Assembly (NCBI GenBank): GCA_964371655.1
Contig: CAYJOD010000076.1
Location: forward strand, 1 to 31,349
DNA length: 31,349 nt
Reading direction: 5' to 3'
From: CAZGSN01 sp964371655
GTDB lineage: Bacteria; Desulfobacterota; Binatia; HRBIN30
Shown here: in pieces, positions 25,352 through 31,349 of the stretch
How the letters are laid out: each line of letters starts with the position of its first letter
How positions within the stretch are numbered: position 1 is the stretch's first letter
Program-made: the position numbers and the translations under genes
The notes under the pieces: model-generated
Seen by the model: only the letters and a program-made list of their open reading frames with translations
What the model was told of the DNA's origin: nothing
Database searches by the model: none

Positions 25352-26632
25352 TCAAGGAGAGCTGAGACGGCACTGGACCACGACCTCAACGTGGTAGGTA
25401 TGCGGGAACAAATCGATGGGCTGAATGGCTTCGACACGATACCGTGCCGCCAGACGCTTGAGGTCGCGCGCCAGGGTGGGCGGATTGCAGGAGACATAGA
25501 TCAGCCGCGCCGGAGCGAGATCGAGAAGATAGTCGGTGATGTCGGCGATCCCGCTACGTGGCGGATCAACGACGACCACATCGATCCGCGACGAACGGCA
25601 CGGCCACTGCGACAGAGCGCGACGGGCCGAGGCATGAATCACCTCGACGTTGCTGGCGTGCAGATGGCGAGCGTTCTCCTGCGCCGCCAGCGCACCGATC
25701 CGATCTTGTTCCACGGCAATCACGTGAGCCGCGCGGCGGGCGATCGGAAACGTCAAGTTACCGATACCCGCGTAGAGGTCGAGAACACGCTCGCCGGCCG
25801 CAAATGCACCGAGCTTCAAGACCTGCTCGACGAGCAATCGATTGCCGAGTGGATTGACCTGCGTGAACGCGCCGCTGCGAGCGCTGAGCCATAGCTCTTC
25901 CTCGGGCATGATGGTGATCGTTTCGTCACCCCACGATCGCCGCCATCCTTTGCCGTGAAGCGCAACCCCGCGAACCGGATGGCTGCCGTCGATGAACCCT
26001 GCAATCGTCGCCTCATCCACGGCGCAAAGCTCGCCTTCGACCTCGCCCACGAAGGACACCGCATCGGCGTCGGGGACGGTTCGTTGAATCACCTCGGCAC
26101 GCCGCACCGCGCTGCGCAGGTCACGGACGAGCCTAGCGACGTGTGGCAGCGCCCGGTTCAAGACTTCGCCGCCGAGCAAGCAGCGCTCGACCTCGACCAG
26201 ATCGTGGGTGCCGGCGGCATAGAAACCAACACGGCCGCCTTCGGTGCGCAGAGTCAGCCGGCTGCGGTAGGCATACTCGAGCGGCGACGGCAGGATCGGG
26301 CGCAGCGGCGGCGAGGTGAGTCCGGCGATACGCCGCAGGTGGTCGCTGATGTTGTCTTGCTTGGACTGCAGCTGAGCCTCGTAGGTAACGTGCTGCCACG
26401 GACACCCACCGCAACGAGGCAGATAGACACATGGCGCCACGCGGCGGGCGGGCGACGCTTCGACGACGCGCCGCACCGAAGCGTACGCGTAGGATCCATG
26501 GTCTTCATCGATGCTGATCTCGACGACATCCCCGGGGGCGGTATTTCTGACAAACACGACCTTGCCGTCGTCACGAGCCACCCCCTGTGGTCCGTAGGCA
26601 AGCCGATCAATGTGTACGCGACGGTTCGACAT
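25352..26632 (-). CDS. TRAM-domain 23S rRNA/tRNA (uracil-5-)-methyltransferase
   Basis: 426 residues. The N-terminal TRAM domain (about residues 1-58) is followed by an Fe-S cluster set: Cys68, Cys74, Cys77 (CVYLPRCGGCPWQH) and Cys151 (ERCLLGGEV). The Rossmann methyltransferase core has LDLYAGIGNLTFPIARRA (SAM binding), VVVDPPRSG and the catalytic-Cys motif YVSCNPPTLARDLKRLA. This set defines the RumA/RlmD/TrmA family, which methylates C5 of uracil in rRNA or tRNA. I could not decide which RNA site from sequence alone. The ATG at 26632 lacks a strong ribosome site. It is the last core gene before the accessory island. Confidence 0.93.
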   Translation of the reverse strand: MSNRRVHIDRLAYGPQGVARDDGKVVFVRNTAPGDVVEISIDEDHGSYAYASVRRVVEASPARRVAPCVYLPRCGGCPWQHVTYEAQLQSKQDNISDHLRRIAGLTSPPLRPILPSPLEYAYRSRLTLRTEGGRVGFYAAGTHDLVEVERCLLGGEVLNRALPHVARLVRDLRSAVRRAEVIQRTVPDADAVSFVGEVEGELCAVDEATIAGFIDGSHPVRGVALHGKGWRRSWGDETITIMPEEELWLSARSGAFTQVNPLGNRLLVEQVLKLGAFAAGERVLDLYAGIGNLTFPIARRAAHVIAVEQDRIGALAAQENARHLHASNVEVIHASARRALSQWPCRSSRIDVVVVDPPRSGIADITDYLLDLAPARLIYVSCNPPTLARDLKRLAARYRVEAIQPIDLFPHTYHVEVVVQCRLSSP

Positions 26633-26721
26633 GGTGACGTAGGTCTACACCGTGTAGTCGAGCATTCCTCCCGAGAACGCAACCGTAGGGCGGTACTACG
26701 CCCGCGGAAGCATCGCGGAGC

Positions 26722-26747
26722 GCAATAAGTCTTCGGACCCTTATTGC
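26722..26747. other. Stem-loop with UUCG tetraloop
   Basis: GCAATAAGTC-TTCG-GACCC-TTATTGC: seven base pairs (GCAATAA / TTATTGC), a CC bulge, then GTC/GAC closing a TTCG loop. It is a very stable fold for RNA. No T run follows on either strand, so terminator function is not supported. Purpose unknown. Confidence 0.45.
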
Positions 26748-27066
26748 CGATCGCCCACTCGAGCCCGCCACCTTCGAGTTGATGCGTGTCATCGTAGCCG
26801 GCGCGCTCGGCCAAAACTTTGGTTGGACATCCGACACCAAGCCAGCAGTGAAGCGCGACTATCAGCAACAAGCGTCGGTCGGAGTTGGAGACAAGTCCAC
26901 GACCACGGTGTCGATGCACCCAAGCCGGTGCGCGTGCGCGTCGACGGCGGCGCCCGGCTGCGTGCGATGTGGAGTTAGGCGTGACTGATCGGGGGGCGGG
27001 GTCGGAATCGGGTACACGATCCGCCGACCACATCTTCGTTGACGCGCTGGAACTGAGCGGGTGGAT

Positions 27067-27106
27067 GTGGATGTGGATAGCCCGTACAAGCTGCGAAGTT
27101 GACGTA
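27067..27106 (+). repeat. 40-bp perfect direct repeat, copy 1
   Basis: It begins GTGGATGTGGATAGCCCGTA and ends GCTGCGAAGTTGACGTA. It is identical at all 40 positions to 29748-29787. The sequences beyond it on either side do not match. The two copies bracket the GT51, nucleotidyltransferase and Mrr-like genes. Confidence 0.95.
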
Positions 27107-27228
27107 GCTCCCCTCCCGACGCCACAATTCGAACCCCCGCTCGATTGCCATCGCCGCCCCACTTGCGATAGAGGCTCCATAGGGAGCAACAGCGGTGCAA
27201 CGCGGTTCAGTTCAACGGGGCCTTTCCG

Positions 27229-27281
27229 CCATCCGGCCGTGGATCCTTCTCTTTCAAGCACACGATCGTGCGGCCGGATGG
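27229..27281 (+). promoter_or_regulatory. Inverted repeat in the GT51 leader region
   Basis: CCATCCGGCCG (27229-27239) and CGGCCGGATGG (27271-27281) are an 11-bp perfect inverted pair. They are followed by TGGAAAAACC and, 36 bases on, the GT51 start codon. It could be a transcript hairpin that controls the operon, or one end of an inserted element. Confidence 0.4.
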
Positions 27282-27316
27282 TGGAAAAACCCTCTTCGTT
27301 CGGCGGCGAGAGGACT

Positions 27317-27973
27317 ATGAGAGCACTTCGATGGTCTGTGTCACGACTCGCACTGCTCTTCTATGCGCGCGAATGGAATAGGCTTCAGCAGCGCCTGCAC
27401 GACGCCAGAATTGTACTGGACAGCGTGACGGTTTCTCAGCGTCCACCTCGCATCCTCCAGTCAATAGTCGTGGCTGGGGAAGACCATCGCTACTACCGCC
27501 ACTGCGGCGTCGACCTTGTCGCCATCTGCCGCGCCATGTGGCGGACACTTGCATGTGGCCGGCGTGAGGGAGCAAGCACAATCGAAATGCAACTCGTGCG
27601 GGTGCTTACCGGGCAGTACCAGAGGACCTTTGGACGCAAACGCAAGGAGGTCTTTCTGGCCGTTCTTTTGTCGGGATCTGCATCGAAAGCTGACCTGGCG
27701 GCATTGTATGTATTTCTGGCATATTACGGCACCGGTATGGATGGATTCCTCCGCGCAACCCGGAGGCTGGATATACGGCCAGACCTAATGGACGCGCGCC
27801 AAGCAGCTTCATTGGCTGCACGACTGAAATACCCCGAGCCCCGCTCACTATCAGAGGGGCGACGACGGCAGATCGGAATCAGGACTGAGTATCTCCTCTC
27901 CCGTTACGCAAAGTACTTCGACCGCCCCGCAACCGTGACTTCAGCTCGACAGGCGTCTCATGCGACCCTTTGA
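27317..27973 (+). CDS. Stand-alone GT51 (transglycosylase-like) protein without membrane anchor
   Basis: 218 residues from the ATG at 27317, preceded by GAGAGG. It carries the motifs of the GT51 peptidoglycan glycosyltransferase domain in order: GEDHRYYRHCGVD (catalytic-type Glu55), GASTIEMQLVR (85-95), RKRKE (Glu111), YGTGMDG and SLAARLKYPEP. In penicillin-binding proteins this domain polymerises lipid II at the outer face of the membrane. Here no signal peptide or real membrane helix is visible; only residues 8-16 are hydrophobic, and the usual E-[IL]-YLN motif reads ALYVFLA. The protein is therefore probably cytoplasmic and possibly altered in substrate. Its end overlaps the nucleotidyltransferase gene by 14 bp. 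In-frame sequence upstream of 27317 is repeat-derived. Confidence 0.75.
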   Translation: MRALRWSVSRLALLFYAREWNRLQQRLHDARIVLDSVTVSQRPPRILQSIVVAGEDHRYYRHCGVDLVAICRAMWRTLACGRREGASTIEMQLVRVLTGQYQRTFGRKRKEVFLAVLLSGSASKADLAALYVFLAYYGTGMDGFLRATRRLDIRPDLMDARQAASLAARLKYPEPRSLSEGRRRQIGIRTEYLLSRYAKYFDRPATVTSARQASHATL

Positions 27974-28643
27974 AATCCACAGCACGCTTCAGGACATTAC
28001 TCATACCTATCCCACGGTGGAGGACATCGCTGTGGCGGCACGGTCAGGTGGCACCAAAGCTCGCGTGGCGCTTGCCAGGTTGTGGCTGTCCGAGGGAATA
28101 CCTTACGCGTTCCGCCAGCGACCTGCGGTTTACGAAGAAATGCGATTTTGGCTAGCGACCCGGCTTGGCATTGACCCGAAGGAGATCTCCGTTGTTGGGA
28201 GTGCCAGAATTGGTCAATCCCTTTCGCCGGACAAACAAGGACGCGCGTTCGGGGAGCAATCAGATCTGGATCTGTTTGCGGTGTCTCCTTCCTTTTTCAC
28301 GGAGATCGTGAACGATTTTAACAAGTGGGCCTACGATTATGAGACCCAGGCGGTGTCACCGAGAAATGACAGGGAGCGCCGCTTCTGGGACGACCATCTA
28401 AAACGCGGCCCCGCCCTGATACACAGGGGCTTCATGGACGCAGACATGGTCCCGTTGCTGAAATGCTATGCGGTCTCGGTGAAGATTGGGCAGGCGATGT
28501 ACCTGCTTAGCGAGAAGTTGAAGATCACTCCGTTATCCCCAAGTGTACGGCATGCGTCCCTCAGGGTCTTCAGTCACTGGGGAGCATTCGTGCGGCAGGC
28601 AGAGACGAGCCTGATGGCCCTTCACCAGCAAACGGTTCAGTGA
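27960..28643 (+). CDS. Pol-beta-fold nucleotidyltransferase coupled to the GT51 gene
   Basis: 227 residues. The motif VVGSARIGQSL, followed after a loop by GEQSDLDLFAV, gives the GS-x(n)-DxD nucleotidyltransferase signature (Gly80, Ser81, Asp102, Asp104). A helical region before it has GIPYAFRQRPAVYEEMRFWL and the C-terminal 100 residues are helical. A third acidic residue is expected but cannot be assigned. The fold is used by CD-NTases, MNT-type antitoxins, CCA enzymes and aminoglycoside adenylyltransferases; this protein fits none of them closely. The ATG at 27960 lies inside the GT51 reading frame (14-bp overlap), so translation is coupled and the two proteins probably act together. An attC-like hairpin begins 51 bp after the stop. 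Confidence 0.7.
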   Translation: MRPFEIHSTLQDITHTYPTVEDIAVAARSGGTKARVALARLWLSEGIPYAFRQRPAVYEEMRFWLATRLGIDPKEISVVGSARIGQSLSPDKQGRAFGEQSDLDLFAVSPSFFTEIVNDFNKWAYDYETQAVSPRNDRERRFWDDHLKRGPALIHRGFMDADMVPLLKCYAVSVKIGQAMYLLSEKLKITPLSPSVRHASLRVFSHWGAFVRQAETSLMALHQQTVQ

Positions 28644-28693
28644 ACTCGGGACTCACCACCAATCGGGGTGCACACCGGGAATCGGACATTCGT

Positions 28694-28782
28694 GCCGAAC
28701 AACAGCGTCGAGCCGACGGCATGAAGCATCCGTGCTTGTCGCGGATGTCAGTGTGGGCCGCGGCTCACGCTAAGCGTTCGGC
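28694..28782 (+). other. attC-like imperfect palindrome after the nucleotidyltransferase gene
   Basis: 89 bp bounded by perfectly complementary GCCGAAC (28694-28700) and GTTCGGC (28776-28782). The next inner arms are AGCGTCGAGCCGACGGC and GCCGCGGCTCACGCT. They pair fully except for one extra C and one extra A in the left arm, like the extrahelical bases of attC sites. CATCCG and CGGATG form an apical stem. The core GTTCGGC departs from the attC consensus GTTRRRY at one base. The architecture is attC-like; the boxes are not fully canonical. Confidence 0.5.
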
Positions 28783-28892
28783 ATGATCGAGCAGTGATGA
28801 AACGCGATGTCTTTACACTTGCACGATAGTAGCCCACCTGTGAACATTCCCAATAAATAGCCGCATCCGAGCTGATTCAGGAGGACGCACGA

Positions 28893-29723
28893 GTGTCATC
28901 CATGAGGACGATCTATTCGGACACCACTCAAGACAATGGCTGGCGGTACAATCTCCCGTCTCGGACCAGAGGCGCGTGTCCATGGTGCGATGGTACGCTT
29001 GAGGAGATTCAAGTCGAGCCGAAACGGTGGAGACAGTTCACCCTGTTTACGCGGGTGCACGGTTGCGCGACCTGTGGTTGGTGGACGCTAATGCGCAACG
29101 ACAAGGAGGACGGATTTCCAAATCGGAGGCTCTATTTCGACGGAATCCTCCGGGAGTTTGATGTCTCCTCGGATCAGGTCCCCCTCAACCACCTGCGGGA
29201 TCACCTTCGTAGGACATATAACGATATCTCCTTAGTAACGGCCGCTAAGTTTGAAGAATTGATCGTGTCCGTGTACCGTGAGCTGTTCGATTGTGACGTA
29301 AAGTACTTTCGGGGGTCCACCTATGCTCAGGACGGCGGCATTGACCTCGTGATGATCCAGAAAGGAGATACGGATATCAGTGCGATCCAAGTCAAACGCA
29401 GAGTTTCCTCAGCCGCAGAATCGGTGACAGCGGTTAGAGAATTCGTCGGAGCTCTTCTGATAGAGGGGTTTAGCCGGGGAATCTACATTACAACCGGGCA
29501 CTACTCCAGACAGGCCGCAGGCGTGGCCGCCAAGGTAAACAGCAACCCGAAGATTGGACTGACAGTGCAATTGGTGGATGGCGCGGGACTGCTTCAGATG
29601 TTGCGCGAGACGCACACGAGGGACGTGGACTCCTATCCATGGAGGGAGGCCTTAAGAAGGTGGGAAGACCGAGAGCGTGGAGCACCACAGAGAGACGATT
29701 ACTTTCCTCGGCTCTCTTGGTGA
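28893..29723 (+). CDS. Zinc-ribbon plus Mrr-like restriction endonuclease protein
   Basis: 276 residues. Residues 29-61 hold a zinc-ribbon set (CPWC, then CATC: Cys29, 32, 58, 61). Residues 115-230 are a PD-(D/E)XK nuclease of the Mrr_cat type: AAKFEELIVSVYRELF, then DGGIDLVMI (Asp151) and IQVKR (Gln166, Lys168), followed by FVGALLIEGFSRGIYITTGH. Mrr-type nucleases cut modified or foreign DNA and are often found in defence islands. The GTG at 28893 is chosen over the ATG at 28902 because GGAGGAC is seven bases upstream of the GTG. There is no methylase gene nearby. It lies within the 40-bp direct repeats, 250 bp after the nucleotidyltransferase gene, on the same strand. Confidence 0.82.
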   Translation: MSSMRTIYSDTTQDNGWRYNLPSRTRGACPWCDGTLEEIQVEPKRWRQFTLFTRVHGCATCGWWTLMRNDKEDGFPNRRLYFDGILREFDVSSDQVPLNHLRDHLRRTYNDISLVTAAKFEELIVSVYRELFDCDVKYFRGSTYAQDGGIDLVMIQKGDTDISAIQVKRRVSSAAESVTAVREFVGALLIEGFSRGIYITTGHYSRQAAGVAAKVNSNPKIGLTVQLVDGAGLLQMLRETHTRDVDSYPWREALRRWEDRERGAPQRDDYFPRLSW

Positions 29724-29747
29724 AGCGCTGGGTTCGCGGAGATGGAG

Positions 29748-29787
29748 GTGGATGTGGATAGCCCGTACAAGCTGCGAAGTTGACGTA
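29748..29787 (+). repeat. 40-bp perfect direct repeat, copy 2
   Basis: Identical to 27067-27106. It starts 24 bp after the Mrr-like stop codon. Both copies lie in the same orientation, 2,681 bp apart. Confidence 0.95.
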
Positions 29788-29805
29788 TCGGCAAATATCA
29801 GAGCC

Positions 29806-30108
29806 ATGTTTGCGAAGTTTCACGCACGGGAGGGAGAATACGCGTGGGAGCCGACTATGGAGGACTATGGTCATGCCAATACTTTCGGCAGCTTTTTCGG
29901 GGCCCGCCCTTCAGCGGGACTAACATATAGAAATTTGAGTGCAGTGCTAGGAGGCTTCGAGGAGTTGCAAGACACTATCATTCACGAGGTTGGTGGACAT
30001 CTTGGCCACTACATGTTCGACGAGGCGGCCGCTTCGTTTCTTCATATATCACCTGCATCGCACTATTCCTACGAGCAGCTCGGAATTATTCATTCCAGCG
30101 GATATTAG
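29806..30108 (+). CDS. Short protein with degenerate zincin-like motif, probably a fragment
   Basis: 100 residues from the ATG at 29806. No ribosome site is visible and the frame stays open upstream through the 40-bp repeat, so the true N-terminus may be lost. FEELQDTIIHEVGGHLGHYM contains HEVGGH, close to the HEXXH zinc-protease motif but with one extra residue (HExxxH), followed by FDEAAASF. This may be the C-terminal piece of a polymorphic toxin or metalloprotease joined to the repeat by recombination. I do not recognise the family. The next gene starts two bases after the stop, so they were probably co-transcribed. Confidence 0.4.
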   Translation: MFAKFHAREGEYAWEPTMEDYGHANTFGSFFGARPSAGLTYRNLSAVLGGFEELQDTIIHEVGGHLGHYMFDEAAASFLHISPASHYSYEQLGIIHSSGY

Positions 30109-30110
30109 CG

Positions 30111-30656
30111 ATGGGCTCATTCGTGCGATCCTGTTTAATGCTCGCACTCATCCTGACGCTTGACACAGGATGTATGCAAGCTCGCCACGCCTACGTGCTG
30201 CCGACTCGGCGGTTCGGTTGGTGCTCAGCAAAGCTTGGGCAGATCGACAACGGAATTCACGTAGATGCCCTCTACAGGAGTTGCATAATTGGCCTAGTCC
30301 CACCATTTTACTGGTGCTATCCGCTGTCGGGGTTCGTCAGTGAATTCGCGGTGCAAAGCCGCACAACTGACGTACCACTCACCGTCTCCATTGAACGGTA
30401 TGAGATCATAACAGAAGCAGGAATTGTTGAATGCAAAACCCCCCCGAGCGAAATGGCGCCGTGGGTTTTCACCATTTCTCAACCAATCGGCCGCACTGGA
30501 ATAATAAGACGCGCTCTGTTTCCCGCCCTGACCAATTCCCGAGACGTGTCGCTTCATGTGCGCGGCGTGTTCAGCACCAGCGCTGATAGCGAACCCTTCG
30601 ACTGCGTCGTCGCGCTTGCTCGTGAGGATACCCCTTTGCGGTGGGCGGGTCCGTAG
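30111..30656 (+). CDS. Putative lipoprotein of unknown function
   Basis: 181 residues. The N-terminus MGSFVRSCLMLALILTLDTG followed by Cys21 is a lipoprotein-type signal peptide, though Asp at -3 makes a weak lipobox. The mature part is beta-rich with several Cys and Trp residues (FYWCYPLSG, SERYEI-like strands, APWVFTISQPIG). The ATG at 30111 follows the preceding stop by two bases. Pairing with the metalloprotease-like fragment might mean toxin and membrane-bound immunity protein, but this is a guess. GC is lower than in the core genes. Confidence 0.55.
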   Translation: MGSFVRSCLMLALILTLDTGCMQARHAYVLPTRRFGWCSAKLGQIDNGIHVDALYRSCIIGLVPPFYWCYPLSGFVSEFAVQSRTTDVPLTVSIERYEIITEAGIVECKTPPSEMAPWVFTISQPIGRTGIIRRALFPALTNSRDVSLHVRGVFSTSADSEPFDCVVALAREDTPLRWAGP

Positions 30657-31065
30657 AAAGGGAAGGTTGTTTCCGTTCGGTGGATCGCGTGTAGAAAGAA
30701 ACGATTGTAAGGATCCTGGTCGGTGAGGCCTGCACGCAGCGCCTGGGAAATGGGGGTCGTTGTCAGAATTCTGTCATCTCTGTTGCGCCCGGTGTGCCCG
30801 AAGCTGGGGCAAACACATCGTCCCATCGGGTCTTCGCAAAATGCGGTCGACCAGGTGATCGGGAAATGCCTCGACGTCTAGAGCAGAGCGCAGAACGGCT
30901 TGCTCGCCGGAACGAGCCTTGGCAGCGTGAGCGCGATATCTTGACGCGGTCGCGCTCGTCGCCGATGGCGAGAGCACCCGACGGCGGGATTCTCAGCTTC
31001 ACGTACGACATCGGCGAAGGTGGTTGCGTCGCTACGGTGTGGGCTGTCTGTGCTAATTTATTCTG
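30657..31065. other. Gene-free region at the right edge of the island
   Basis: About 410 bases. Frames remain open on both strands, but none has a recognisable protein pattern. On the minus strand around 30774-31011 a frame reading MSYVKLRIPPSGALAIGDER and ending TRWDDVF resembles a decayed MazE/AbrB-type antitoxin; the middle is Arg/Ser-rich nonsense. GC rises again towards 31000, marking a return to chromosome-like sequence. Confidence 0.4.
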
Positions 31066-31349
31066 ATGGCGCCCAGTCACGGAAGCGGAATAGGTTCGGC
31101 GGGGGATCCCCTTGCGGTATCGCCCAGCGCTAGACCGGGAAGCGTCGGCACGCTCACCAATCTACTCCTGCTCCTCGCGATCGGGGCCGGCATCGTCGCG
31201 CGTTGTATCGCCGTGCCGCTCTATCGCGCTGAGTCCGGCGACGAATGGGGGAATACGATTGCCCCTTTTCGCATCTTGTTCGAGCACGGTGATCCGTGTC
31301 CCTTCGGTAAGCGTGCACAGCTCAATTTTTCGATGCGACGATCGGTTGC
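31066..31349 (+). CDS. Membrane glycosyltransferase-like protein (N-terminal part, cut by the window end)
   Basis: The frame from the ATG at 31066 stays open to the window end (94 full codons plus one base). A soluble, Ser/Gly-rich start of about 30 residues is followed by a membrane helix (TLTNLLLLLAIGAGIVARCI), then YRAESGDEWGNTIAPFRILF and EHGDP. An acidic DE pair soon after the first helix, followed by a loop and xGxP-like turn, is the pattern of GT39/ArnT-type GT-C glycosyltransferases. The start codon overlaps a TGA of another frame (TGATG). Function is inferred from the first 95 residues only. Confidence 0.5.
   Translation, partial: MAPSHGSGIGSAGDPLAVSPSARPGSVGTLTNLLLLLAIGAGIVARCIAVPLYRAESGDEWGNTIAPFRILFEHGDPCPFGKRAQLNFSMRRSV

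Larger units (their letters stand above)
26633..27316. other. Gene-free region between the methyltransferase and the GT51 gene
   Basis: About 680 bases. No ORF with protein-like character is supported, although frames on both strands stay open for long stretches. It contains a UUCG-type stem-loop (26722-26747), a GTTAGGC half-site at 26974-26980 next to an imperfect GC-rich palindrome, the first copy of the 40-bp direct repeat (27067-27106) and a hairpin upstream of the GT51 start (27229-27281). It looks like the remains of several recombination events. Confidence 0.55.

Noticed and set aside
26974..26980. GTTAGGC half-site with a GC-rich palindrome upstream
   Set aside because: A 7-mer is expected by chance a few times in 31 kb, and no matching RYYYAAC box was found at the right distance.
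27120..27165. ATTCGAACCC word suggesting a tRNA T-loop on the minus strand
   Set aside because: The flanking bases do not form a T stem and no acceptor or anticodon arm is present.
26254..27261. Long minus-strand ORF crossing the start of the methyltransferase gene and the gene-free region
   Set aside because: It overlaps a clear core gene in another frame and runs through the 40-bp repeat. The stretch LLLIVALHCWLGVGCPTKVL looks mildly protein-like but has no support.
29677..29805. N-terminal extension of the zincin-like ORF (GTG at 29677)
   Set aside because: It overlaps the Mrr-like gene and reads through the 40-bp repeat (Trp-rich WRWMWIARTS), which is not protein-like.
30774..31011. Possible MazE/AbrB-like antitoxin on the minus strand
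   Set aside because: Only short pieces (YVKLRIP, DRVKIS, TRWDDVF) look right, the middle is low-complexity and there is no toxin gene next to it.
30794..31066. 90-codon plus-strand ORF ending at the start of the last gene
   Set aside because: No ribosome site, no recognisable pattern, Arg-rich composition typical of a shadow frame.

Overview
This is a GC-rich bacterial chromosome segment. Envelope genes (TonB/ExbB/ExbD, lipoproteins, a probable outer-membrane beta-barrel) indicate a Gram-negative. The gene content and the density of intergenic palindromic repeats would suit an uncultured delta-proteobacterium-like lineage (for example Binatota or a relative). That placement is inference only: no rRNA or other strong phylogenetic marker is present.

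Positions 1-20,567 look like ordinary chromosome. They hold an ICMT-like methyltransferase, an APH-fold phosphotransferase, a CrtC/AttH-like protein, a YyaL/SPATA20-type thioredoxin-domain protein, a small lipoprotein and an acetolactate synthase large subunit. A tonB-exbB-exbD-exbD cluster, mscL with a zinc-ribbon tail, a TauE/SafE-type permease, a DUF481-like barrel protein, DAHP synthase with a DCC-family thiol oxidoreductase, a glutathione S-transferase, a polytopic GT-C-like membrane protein and two small exported proteins follow. The gaps are filled with at least eight families of dispersed palindromic repeats, several of them large inverted repeats at gene ends.

Positions 20,568-22,200 form a small accessory patch. 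It has a HEPN-like protein whose stop codon lies inside an attC-like imperfect palindrome, and a MazF-type toxin with a ribbon-helix-helix antitoxin. Core genes resume at 22,229-26,632: a flippase-like membrane protein overlapping a gamma-glutamyltransferase gene, a small conserved protein, and a TRAM-domain rRNA/tRNA uracil-5 methyltransferase with an Fe-S cysteine set.

Positions 26,633-30,656 are a clear accessory island with lower GC, recombination-type repeats and only weakly recognisable genes. Its centre is a tightly coupled two-gene operon. The first gene encodes a short stand-alone GT51 (peptidoglycan glycosyltransferase-like) protein with no membrane anchor. The second encodes a Pol-beta-fold nucleotidyltransferase and overlaps the first by 14 bp. 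An attC-like hairpin of 89 bp follows, then a zinc-ribbon plus Mrr-type restriction-endonuclease protein. A perfect 40-bp direct repeat brackets this block (27067-27106 and 29748-29787). After the second copy come a degenerate metalloprotease-like fragment and a putative lipoprotein. The GT51 + nucleotidyltransferase pair is the best candidate here for an undescribed system; a defence or stress role is inference from context. The right edge cuts a membrane glycosyltransferase-like gene.
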